The notes under the pieces: model-generated | Seen by the model: only the letters and a program-made list of their open reading frames with translations | The model's database searches: none | Told to the model about the DNA's origin: nothing | Source: Monoraphidium neglectum | Taxonomy: Eukaryota; Chlorophyta; Chlorophyceae; Sphaeropleales; Selenastraceae | Direction of reading: 5' to 3' | Assembly: GCF_000611645.1 (NCBI RefSeq) | Contig: NW_014013009.1 | Span: forward strand, 5,594 to 23,488 | Length of the DNA: 17,895 bases | Made by a program: the position numbers and the translations under genes | Shown: positions 1-8,870 of the stretch, piece after piece | How the letters are laid out: every line of letters begins with the position of its first letter | Position numbering within the stretch: position 1 is the stretch's first letter

Positions 1-3000
1 GCCGCTGCCGCTGCGGCCGCTCGCGCCGCCGCCGCAGCCGCCAGAGGATGGCAGGCTGCCGCTCGGCGCGAGCCCAGGCAGCGGCAGCCCCGCCGCCCCG
101 GCTGCCCCGGCCCCCGCAGCCGCCGCGCCCGCGCCCGCGCCGCCCTGCAGCGACGCCTTGCGCGGCGGCGCCGGCAACTGTTCCGGCGCGGCCTCGGGCG
201 CGTCTGCCCCCTGGGCCTCCTGCGCCGCCGCCTGCTGCGCGGCCCTCATGCTCAGGTACGCGTTCTGCAGCTCGTCAAACTGCGACATGATGCGCCGCTT
301 CTTGGCCGGCGCGAGGGCGGACGGGTCGCTGTCCGCCTCGTCCTCGCCGCCGCTGCCTGCGCTGCCGACGCCGTTGGCGGCTGCGTTCGCCGCGCCCGCC
401 AGCGTGCTGCCGCCGCCCCGGACGGCGTCCAGCCCCGCCGCGCCCGCCGCCCCCCGGCCCTGCTGCGACACGCCCGGCGCGTCCTCGGCGCCGGCGCTGC
501 TGCTGCTTGCAGCGGTGCCGTTGGGCGGGGCCCGCTGCCGCGGAGCTGCCGGCGTCGCGACCGCCGCCGAGCCTGCCACCGCCGCGGGCGGCCCCAATGC
601 GCCCGCTGCTGCGCGCGCGGCGCCAGTTGGTGTTGTGGGTGTCGGGGTCGACCGCATAAGCGGGGGTGTTGGGCTGCGCTCCATGCTGCTGCGGTGCCCC
701 ATGCCGTCCAGGCATAGGCCCTGCTCCGGCTGCTGCTGCTGCTGAAGCAACGGCCGTAGCCGCTGCTGTTGCTGCTGCATATCCTGCTGCTGCTGCTGCT
801 GCTGCTGCTGATGTATCTGCTGCTGCTGTATCTGCTGCTGCCGCGTGTGCAGCTGCTGCACCTGCAGCGGCTGCTGTTCAAGCAGCTGCTGCTGCGGCCG
901 GCCCGACGCCGCCGCCGCCTGCTGTCGCCGCCGCCGCTGCTCGTCCTGCTGCATCTCGTCCACCCCCAGCTCCCGCCCCTGCTGCTGCTGCTGCTGCTGC
1001 CCGTGCTCCTGCTGCAGCGCCTCCTCGGCCTCGGCCTCCGCCTCCAACGCCAGCAGGCTCGGCGCCGAGCTCACGCGCCGCTGCGCCGCCGCGCCGCTCT
1101 GCTGCTGCCACTGGTGCCACCTCTGCTGCCACAGCGCCGGCAGCTGCGCCAACTGCGCGCCCTGCGCCCAGCCGATGCTGCCGACTGCGCCGTCTCCGCC
1201 GCCGGCGGCCGGCGCCGCCCACTGCCGGCCGCCCGCGCCCGCGCCCGCGCCCACGGCAGACGACCCGCCGCTCCGCCAGTGCCGCAAGTCCGCGCCGGCA
1301 GCCGACGCCGCTGCGCCAGCAAGCTGGGGCAGACCAGGCCCGAGGCCCCGCGCTTGGTGGGGGTGGGGGTGATGGTGCACGTGCCAGGGGCTGGATGCGG
1401 CGGCAGCAGCCGCTGCGGCGGCGTCTGCGGCGTCGCCCTGCGCCACCGCCAGGTCGTGCTGCAGCAGGTCGAGCTGCTGGTGCACGCTGTGCAGCTGCTC
1501 CGCCCGCAACTCCCTGTGACGCCACACCGCATCGCACGGACGTTTGTTTGGGTTTTGGCCGGGGGGGCCGGGGAGGGGATGCAAATGGTGCCGGCAGGAC
1601 AGGCAACGTGCGGCTGCGGCGGGTAGGGAAGTGCATTTGCAGCTTTGCAAACAGTCTTGATAGCTGCAACGATGCACCTGCATCAGCAATGCCGCCGAGC
1701 GCGCCCGTGCACGCGACCAGGCAAGGAAGGGTCTTCCGCTTTCCCCTTGCCTCCCCTCACCGCGCGTGCTCCAGGAACAGCAGCAGCAGGCGCAGGTCGT
1801 TCGACAGCTGCTCATTAGTCAGCTGGCTGCGGCGCTCCTGCAGCGCCTCAATGGCCGCGTCTGTTAAACCGGGGTGCAGGAAGCAGCACGGCGCGCCAGA
1901 GGGGCGTCAGCGGTGCATACTGAGGCATAAGATGTGCATCGGTGCCCGCGCAGCGCCCGACAGCAGACTGCTTCAGGCCCATGAGCGACGCATGCTGTTT
2001 GCTGCGGCCATCTGCAAAATGGGAGCTCAAAATCACGCCTTCCACCCGACTAACGAGCCGCAGGTGCGGGGCGGCAGAGAGCCCCCACCCCAGGGCGAAC
2101 AGCAATCCCTGCTGCCCGCAATTTTCTCCACCCCGCAACTCCAATCTCCCGCGCGCCGCACCGAGGTCTGGCAGGCTGCCCGCGGCCGGCATGGTGCGCA
2201 GGAAGCGCTGGACCTGCTGCAGCAGGGAGGGCCGCTCCAGGGCGGACCCACTGGCCGCGGCAAGCTTGAGGATCTGTCGAGAGTGCAGGGGCGAGGTGGG
2301 TGGGTTGAGGTGAGCAAGTGTGTGCTTGTCGGTGCATGTGCGTGCATGTGCGAGTGTGTGTGCGCGTGTCGGGTGTGTATGCGCGCGCGTGCGCGCATGT
2401 GTGTGTGCGCATCCACGCATGTGTGCCGTTCAGGGGCATGGCACTAGGGCACCCGCAAGGAGGGGGGGATGTAGGCTGGCTTGCACGCCTGCAAATCCTA
2501 TGTGCGTGTGCATTGAGCCAAACTGCTGCTGGACTGCTGATAGGCAAAAGGCGTGCCAGGCCACCACCATGCTGCCTGTTCATCAGCAGTGGGCCCCGTT
2601 TCGCGCCTTGTCCAGGAGAAAATTCGGGTGGATATGATCCAGGACCAGGTAGGCGGCGCATGACGGGCAGCTGCTCTTTGTTCGCAGGTGCGTGCTTATG
2701 CACCCGAAGCAGTAGGTGTGGCCGCACGGCGTCACAAAGGGGTTGGAGATCAGCTCGACGCAGATGGGGCAGCGGACGTCCTCCGGCAGAACGCCGGCAC
2801 CGCCACCGCCACCGTGGGCGCCGCCGTAGGCTGCTGCGGGCGCCAGGATGGATGCATGCGGGGCGCGAGGAGAGTGGCAGCAGGCAAACGTGTGCACACC
2901 GCCGTGGATGGACGCTGAGGCGGACGCGAAACGGGGTGCGCTGCAGAAGGGTGGGGGGCCGTGCAGCGACTGCGAAACCAGACGCAGCAACAACGTGGCA

Positions 3001-3043
3001 GTGTTTCACCTGACAGGCCTCGACCGCTGCCACTGGCCTCCAT
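1..3043 (-). CDS. COP1: COP1-type E3 ubiquitin ligase, N-terminal part (3' end cut by window edge)
   Basis: COP1 is the substrate-recognition E3 ligase that, with SPA proteins, degrades light-signalling transcription factors in the nucleus. Exons read leftward: 3043-3010, 2833-2607, 2273-2162, 1860-1761, and 1513 to the window edge. The joins are in phase and give about 662 residues. Residues 33-70 form a perfect C3HC4 RING (C33, C36, C48, H50, C53, C56, C67, C70), followed by the COP1-typical HPNFLLDK. Residues of about 100-185 are helical and align with the COP1 coiled coil (for example LSNDLRLLLLFLEHAREL). A low-complexity linker of about 375 residues rich in Gln, Ala and Gly follows. Next come an acidic patch and, from residue 562, KKRRIMSQFDELQNAYLSMR, which matches the plant COP1 motif RKKRIHAQFNDLQECYL just before the WD40 repeats. 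The propeller is outside the window. The start at 3043 joins exon 2 in phase. An in-frame ATG at 3121 is an alternative start. The gene diverges from TATC. Confidence 0.93.
725..910 (-). repeat. CAG-repeat-rich, polyglutamine-coding tract in COP1 exon 5
   Basis: The plus strand shows runs of CTG, with nine perfect units at 784-810 and shorter runs around them. Read on the minus strand in the COP1 frame this is CAG, giving nine consecutive Gln within a stretch of Gln with Ile, His, Leu and Arg. Smaller Gln runs recur at about 981-1001. The whole region is open in the COP1 frame with no stop from 1513 to 1, so it is coding rather than an intron. Confidence 0.9.
2274..2606 (-). other. COP1 intron 2 with a non-canonical GC-AG border
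   Basis: On the minus strand the RING exon ends ...GACAAG|GCGCGA, and the next exon follows ...CTCGACAG|ATCCTC. No in-frame GT donor exists between the end of the RING and the stop codon at 2583-2585. Splicing at this GC donor gives NFLLDK|ILKLAAASGSALE, which agrees with plant COP1 (NFLLDKLLKKTSAR). The intron also carries a GT-rich tract on the plus strand at about 2318-2415. Confidence 0.75.
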
Positions 3044-4533
3044 CGTCTCGCAAAGCTTGTGGCCCTCCTTATGCCGCGGACCGTCAGCGCTCCATATGAC
3101 ACTCAACACTAAACTATCCACAAAACAATAAAACCCACGGTGTCCGACAAGCGGCCGAGATCGCCCTGGACTTTGCGAAGGGCAACAATCGATGGTGTAT
3201 CGGCAGGCTTGATGATGGTTGAAGTTATCCTAGTAGATGCAGCGATGTCCATTGGTCTCGGGGCATGGCTGTATGCCTTCACACCTGGAGTGCTTGTTGG
3301 GTGTGCGCCTGTGTGGTGGCGTGCGAGCGGCGCACCTGCAAGTGCCCCCTTTCAGCATGGCCCGCCATGAAAAATTTCTCACCCGTGCATGAACTTCGGA
3401 CACCAAGCCTGTCAAACCACAGGTCCTTGACCAAACCCTGCCGACTGAATGCCTTGGGGATGGCGGATGATAGGGCCACCTGATTAAATTTTGGCCTGCC
3501 CAAGCTGACGCCCAGCCCGCTGGAGGCGTCGCTGGCATCAGCGGACAGGCAGCAAGTAATATATGTTGCGAACAGGGATTACTCAGTGAAGATAGCTAAA
3601 CAGCATGTATGCGCATCAAGGCGGCCCCGGACGATGGTGACAGGTCCACCGCAGGAGCGGCCCCTTCGCTTGCGAGCAGGCTGGCTCGTGGCTTCAAAAT
3701 GACTCCCAAGCTACTACAAGCTGTTTGCACCGGCCGACCTGCAGCCTACCGCGCAGATGTTGCAGTGTATCAAGGGGATCGGTGGATTGGGTATGGGCGG
3801 GGAAACTGCAACTGCTTTAAGAACACGGTTGCTTGCCACATCTGCCGGCATGTGCGGTCGGGCCCAATCCAGGCGCCCAACTGTAATGATGTGTTCAGGT
3901 TCATGTCAGTGCATGCATGCTACAACACAGTTATTGATCTCTCATGTGGTCGATGGGCATTAAATCGGCATTCTCGTTGCTAAAATACCGATTGATTGAA
4001 CGCATGCTTCCCTCCAGCTTCTAGCGTCACTGGCGGAAAGTAGTGAACCCCCGCCGTCGCCTCTTGACCTCAAGGATTTTCCTTGTCCTTTCTCTGCTCT
4101 GTGATGTTTGTCAAGTTGGTGTGTGGCGCGGGATTGTCGCTGGGGAGTGCATCAATCGTGTGTGCAAACAATTACGCATGGCACATGCATGGCTACCCAT
4201 CATTAAAAGTTGAGCGCGAAGCGCGTGTGTTGCCATGTGCTGCGGTCGCAGCCTGGTCGGCCATCGCCGTGAGCGTCGGCAGACGAGAGCAGCAGCACGA
4301 GCAGTCACGGGTCAGGAGAGTCCGCCGATGCGTGCTGCGCACAACCGCACGCGAAGTGGCCTTCCTAACTTTGTCTAGAAAATGTGACCCAGGAAAACAC
4401 CCATTGAAGTCAACGAAAGATACCACAGGACAATCAGGCAAGCGGAGGTCTCCGCATCGAAGCAAACTCCAGATCTCGCAGCATAGCGGCCGTTGCACAA
4501 GGCGCACCCACCCAGGCAAACATCAAGGACGCC
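3044..4533. other. Divergent intergenic region between COP1 and TATC
   Basis: This 1.49 kb stretch separates the two divergent start codons, so it should hold both promoters and both 5' UTRs. Its base composition is less GC-rich than the flanking exons. Open frames here (for example 3609-3983 plus) show no recognisable motif and no partner exons, and I do not call them genes. A TGTAA pentamer at 3882-3886 has no assignable gene. The TATC frame has a stop at 4405-4407, so translation cannot start upstream of that without another intron. Confidence 0.6.
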
Positions 4534-5810
4534 ATGATTGCGTCCTGCAGCGGTCAGGTTCAGGCCGCGAGGCCAGCACTGCCACACCGGCGAGCCTGCA
4601 CCTCTGGCTCCCTTCGGCTGCCAGCGCGCGTGCGCCAATGCAAACCATGCTTCGCAACTAATAGCGAGGAGCCAGGTGAGCTCCCAGTGAGGCGGGCGTA
4701 GCCACACCGCTGAGTACAGCGGAGTGCAGAACGACCAAGCACAGCACACCGCGTGCCGCCGAACGCCTTCGCACTCGCTGCACCGCCCCTGACAGGCCCC
4801 TCTCCTGCGCCCGAGCGCTTCACGGAGACAATCAGCACCGATGGCAGCCCTGTCGACTTCAAGCTCGATTTCGAGCCCGACACGCCGCCACAGGCGCAGC
4901 TGCAGCCGGCTGCAGACAGCGAGCCGACTGCGGTGCAGAAATTCCTGTTTCCTGATAAAGAGGAGCTCCCGGACGATTTCGAGGTGGGCGGCCGCTGTGC
5001 CTCTGTTTCAGGAGCTTGCCCCAGCAGCTGTGGGGAGGACAGCGGATGCGTGGCCACGCGGCTGCCGTCGTGTGCCGCGCCGTCTGGCGCTGGCGGGGCG
5101 GCCCGTGGCCGCGCATGGAGGCTGGGGCCGGCTACGGCGCTTGTGCCGGCCGCAGCGATTGCTTCTCATCCCCCCACCTCCCCTCTTAACGCCGCCCCAG
5201 CCCGGGGTTGCGGCGAACGCATGGACGCGCGTTTGCATGCATGCATGCAGGGCCATGCGCTCATGCACGCCCTGCCGCCCCCTCCCCACCAAAACCCGCA
5301 CCTGACCCTTCAGCTGCCGATCTGGGACCACCTGGAGGAGCTGAGGGAGCGCGTTCTGGTGGCCGGGCTGGCGGCGCTGGTGGCCATCGTCGGCTGCTTC
5401 TGCTACAGCAAGGTGCGCTGCACGCCGCAAGCATCTTGCGCAGATTGACGCACCCGCGCCGGGGCCGCATTCTCGGGTGTCGCTGTCTGTGTTACCGGGG
5501 TGCCACCACCTTGCAGCGGGCGGCTCCTTGGCTGTTGACTGAGGCACGCTGTGACTCTGCAGGGCGAACGCACGCTCTAAAGGTGCAGCGGCACCCGCGC
5601 TGTGCGCCGGGCGGGCCGACGTCTGAGGCCCCTCCTGTGCGACCTTGCCCCGCGCTCTTGACGCCGCGCTCGCTGCCGCTGCCCCGCTGCCCCGCCGCCC
5701 CCGCGGCCCCAGGAGCTGGTGTTGTTCCTGGAGGCGCCTGTGGCTGACGCGGGGGTGCGGTTCCTCCAGCTCAGCCCCGGGGAGTTCTTCTTCACCACCT
5801 TTAAGGTGTG

Positions 5811-5859
<49 letters not shown>

Positions 5860-6422
5860 CGCGCACGCATGGGTGCGTGTGTGTGTGTGCACAGAGTTGT
5901 GGAGGGATGCAGAGCTACAAGGCAGACTAGCCAGCAGTTGCGGCTCGTCACCCGCCCGCCCCAGCCGCAGCGGTTCGCGCGTACTGCTGTGCGCCTCGCC
6001 GGCGGCCTGGGGGCCACCCGCCCGCACCTTGGCTAGCGCGCAAGCGGGCGCCGCGGCGCTCAGTCGGCGCCGCCGAGTGCCGTCTTGCCTTGAGGTTGAT
6101 CCCGCCTCCTGTGCCAGGTGGCCGGCTACTCGGGCCTGCTGCTGGCGGCGCCCACCGTGCTGTACGAGATCATCGCCTACGTTGTCCCGGGTCTGACTAA
6201 GGCGGAGCGCACCTTCCTGGCGCCAGTGGTGTTTGGGTCGTCCATCCTGTTCTATTTCGGGTGGGTGAGGAGGGGCCGGGGCGGCAGGAGCTCCTGAGAG
6301 GAGAGCGAGAGAGAGAGAGAGAGAGTGTGTGTGTGTGTGTGCGTGTGTGTGTGTGAAACAGAGTGATTGTGTGTGAGCGTGCGTGTGAGTGTGTGTGTGT
6401 GGGGGGGGGGCGTGCGTGTGTT

Positions 6423-6464
<42 letters not shown>

Positions 6465-7499
6465 GTTGTGGGTGCACGCTCAAGTGTGTGCATGTGCGCC
6501 CTCACGTGTGCGCGTGCCCGCGCCTGTGTATCAAAAACACGTGATGTGCTACAGCTTCTCCAGCCCTCGCTCCCCCTGCTCATCCACGCGCAGCACCGCG
6601 CACCCACCTCACCCCCTCGCCCCACCGCCCCGGCCCCGCGCAGCCTGGTGTTCTCGTACGAGATCCTCACCCCCGCGGCCCTCAACTTCTTCGTGTCTTA
6701 CGCGGACGGCGCCGTGGAGTCCCTGTGGTCCATCGACCAGTACTTCCAGTTTGTGCTGGTGCTCATGCTGTCCACGGGGCTGTCGTTCCAGGTGCGCATC
6801 CGTGGAGAGCTCGCGTCGTGTCCTGGGGAAAACCACAGCGGAGGTGCCAGTGCGCACGAGTATGCTCTGTATTCGCAAGGTGCCACCAGGGGTGAACGCT
6901 TGACTGATTGGGAGGAATGCGCCAGTCTGCCACCCCTCCTTCGTCGCTCGGTCCCGACGCTTGTCCCACCCCTGCCATCTTGGATGGTCCAGCGCCATCG
7001 GCTTTGACTGCGTGGATTGAGGAGTCGGTGTCTTACTCCTCTGCCAACCCCTTGCATTGCTGTGGGCCCCCAAGTGCACCCAGAACGCTCTCTCGATCCT
7101 TTCCACACCCATCCACACACGTTCTCTCTCTCGCTCGCTCGCACACACACCCCGACGCGCCAGGTCCCGGTGATCCAGGTGATGCTGGGCCAGCTGGGCG
7201 TGGTGACGTCAGAGCAGATGTTTGGCCTCTGGCGCTATGTGGTCGTCGGCTCAACGGTGGTGGCCGCGGTGCTGACGCCGTCCACGGACCCCTTCACACA
7301 GGTGACTGGCCGGCCGCGGGGGGACTGCGCGTGCCCTGGGGCGCGCGCGCGTGCGCGGGTGTGTGTGAGTGTGTGTGTGTGCGTGTGTGCGTGTGTGTGA
7401 GAGAGACAGGGACTTTCCCTGTCCCTCTCTCGCACACGCACACACACAGATGGAGAGAGAGAGAGAGAGAGAGAGAGACCACACGCACACACACAGATG

Positions 7500-7570
<71 letters not shown>

Positions 7571-7919
7571 CGAGGTGCACAGCTCCTTTGCCCAGGAGGG
7601 TCCGTTCCGCAAAGCATGGCTGTGGAGGGAGCCTCTGCAGCAGGGCACAAAGTCCAGGTTGGAAACAAGCCAAAATGACTCTTTACTTCTTCAGGGTATG
7701 GCCGTCCCGCTGTGGTGCGCCCCCGCTGCGGCGCCCGCCGCCCAGCGAGCCCGGGCTGCCAACTCCACAACCCACCCCCGACCGCGCCCGCGCCCGCCGT
7801 CTTTCCGCGCTGCGCGGCCGCAGGCGCTGCTTGCGATCCCGCTGGTGGGGCTGTACTTTGGCGGCGCCGCGGCGGTGCGGCTCATAGAGCAGCGCAAGGC
7901 GGACGCGGCGGCGGCGTGA
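4534..7919 (+). CDS. TATC: Chloroplast twin-arginine translocase subunit TatC, complete
   Basis: TatC is the multispanning thylakoid receptor that binds twin-arginine signal peptides of folded lumen precursors and recruits Tha4/Hcf106. Exons: 4534-4675, 4730-4983, 5314-5412, 5713-5805, 6118-6260, 6644-6791, 7164-7301, 7824-7919, about 370 residues (Arabidopsis TatC is about 340). ATG 4534 is the first in-frame Met after a stop at 4405. The first 44 residues have no Asp or Glu and seven Arg/Lys, a good transit peptide. Hallmarks in order: [10 protein letters not shown] (about residues 136-145, the conserved signal-peptide-binding Glu region), [102 protein letters not shown]. Six membrane segments are expected. 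Intron 1 is short (54 nt); an alternative acceptor at 4744 would remove five residues from a non-conserved area. All later joins keep the family alignment. Confidence 0.96.
5812..5864 (+). repeat. (TG)20 followed by GC dinucleotide repeat in TATC intron 4
   Basis: A perfect TG run (5812-5851) passes into alternating GC up to about 5864. It starts only six bases after the exon 4 donor (AAG|GTGTGCTG), so the repeat almost adjoins the 5' splice site. Confidence 0.95.
6299..6462 (+). repeat. Compound GA / GT / G10 / TG microsatellite in TATC intron 5
   Basis: GA repeats (about 6299-6325) run into GT repeats (6325-6356). A second GT block, a run of ten G (6401-6410) and a further TG tract (about 6429-6462) follow. 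All lie between the exon 5 donor at 6261 and the exon 6 acceptor at 6643. Confidence 0.95.
7360..7566 (+). repeat. GT and long (AG)28 microsatellites in TATC intron 7
   Basis: A GT-rich stretch (about 7360-7400) is followed by two GA blocks (about 7450-7489 and 7499-7566). The last contains 28 uninterrupted AG units at 7511-7566. They lie inside the longest TATC intron (7302-7823), giving a strongly purine-rich transcript stretch about 260 nt before the last exon. Confidence 0.95.
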
Positions 7920-8015
7920 AAGGCTGTTTTGAGACGCTGCTTGCCTCTTTGTTTCGCTTCCAATGCTGAATTCTGCGCTCCTCCTCACGTTGTTGCTGTT
8001 GTGTATCTTGTTTCG

Positions 8016-8020
8016 TGTAA
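8016..8020 (+). terminator. TGTAA poly(A) signal of TATC
   Basis: TGTAA, the usual chlorophyte polyadenylation signal, lies 97 nt after the TATC stop codon in a U-rich 3' UTR. Cleavage would be expected roughly 10-20 nt further on. Confidence 0.75.
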
Positions 8021-8620
8021 CGCATCTGTTGTGTTCATGTGCAATGTACAGCGGGCCCATCTGTCTCTGGCATGCCCCTCAATCGTTTTTCTGCTGAAAT
8101 GCGAAATGTGGGTTGCGGTTGCCGGGGGGCCTCAATACACAGGCTAGCTGTGGGTGCCGAGGCTTCTCATGGGGTGCAAGCTTGGAGGTGATTTGCAGCA
8201 AAACAACATTCTTGCCCTCTGTTGGCCCCACAGCACCCCACCGGCCATTTAAACCCCACATCAACTCACCAGCCGCTATCCCCCACAGTCATTAGGGTGG
8301 CTGCGCGGTGGGGTGGGGACGAAATCATGAACGCGATTTCTGTATCGCTGGTGAGATTTGTTGTGGCTGGTTGCTGGCTGACCTGGGCGCTGCGAGCCGC
8401 CGCCGGTGCCTAGTGTGGCTGACATGGACGTATGTATACATGTACTCGTTGAAGGGCACTTTAAGGCGAGGTGACGCCGACGGGGTGTCACGTTGGACAG
8501 TCCTGGGCGGAGCGCAAGTGCCCCGCGGGTGAAGTGCATGTGAAGTGCGCACCCCCCTATACACTGTTGCACGGACAGGGGCGCAGCACGGCGTGCCTCT
8601 CGCGTGGGGCGTCCAGCAGC

Positions 8621-8630
8621 TTAATATACT
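8621..8630 (+). promoter_or_regulatory. Possible TATA-like element of the subtilase gene
   Basis: TTAATATACT is the clearest AT-rich TATA-like match upstream of the start codon at 8871. It would imply a 5' UTR of roughly 200 nt containing the hairpin at 8780. The assignment rests on position and composition only. Confidence 0.25.
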
Positions 8631-8779
8631 TTACTCCGATTGCTCAAACGTAACCACGAATTTCAAACGGTCCTGGCTATCTCATAAGCCGTCTCAAGGG
8701 ATTGGAGTCAGGGTGTGAAATCAGAGTTGTTTATCAGAAGGAGCTTTTCAGCGGGTGTTTTTCGATGGGCGTTTGTTAC

Positions 8780-8823
8780 TGGGTTACGGAGCCTCTAGTA
8801 TAAGCTCTGGCCCTAGTAACCCA
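8780..8823 (+). repeat. Nested inverted repeat (potential hairpin) upstream of the subtilase ATG
   Basis: Outer arms TGGGTTAC (8780-8787) and GTAACCCA (8816-8823) are perfectly complementary over 8 bp. Inside them GAGC (8789-8792) pairs with GCTC (8804-8807). CTAGTA also occurs twice in the loop region, at 8795 and 8813. The element lies 48 nt before the start codon, probably in the 5' UTR. Confidence 0.6.
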
Positions 8824-8870
8824 CACGTTGCCGGCGCAAGTGCGTTCACCAGTCCAGGCGGGAGCAAGTC

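Larger units (their letters stand above)
7920..8870. other. Intergenic region between TATC and the subtilase gene
   Basis: This is 951 bp with no supported coding frame. It holds the TATC 3' end with its TGTAA signal, a TATA-like TTAATATACT at 8621-8630, and a nested inverted repeat at 8780-8823. The AT content rises towards 8620-8780, as expected for a promoter/5' leader, but no transcription start can be fixed from sequence. Confidence 0.6.

Noticed and set aside
2318..2415. GT-rich tract considered as a subtelomeric or telomere-like repeat
   Set aside because: It is an irregular dinucleotide microsatellite inside a COP1 intron and has no TTTAGGG or TTTTAGGG units.
666..2447. 593-codon plus-strand open frame rich in Ala, Pro and Arg
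   Set aside because: It is the antisense shadow of the GC-rich COP1 exons. It crosses four COP1 exons and three introns, has no domain, and the minus-strand frame is clearly COP1.
3609..3983. Cys-containing 124-codon frame in the divergent intergenic region
   Set aside because: The cysteine spacing fits no zinc-finger class I know, and there are no adjoining exons or conserved features.
4104..4661. Plus-strand open frame upstream of TATC
   Set aside because: Mixed codon use and no recognisable motif. It overlaps the well-supported TATC transit-peptide exon in another frame.
5008..6483. Long minus-strand frame with His-Thr repeats
   Set aside because: It is produced by CA repeats complementary to TATC intron microsatellites and runs antisense to confirmed TATC exons.
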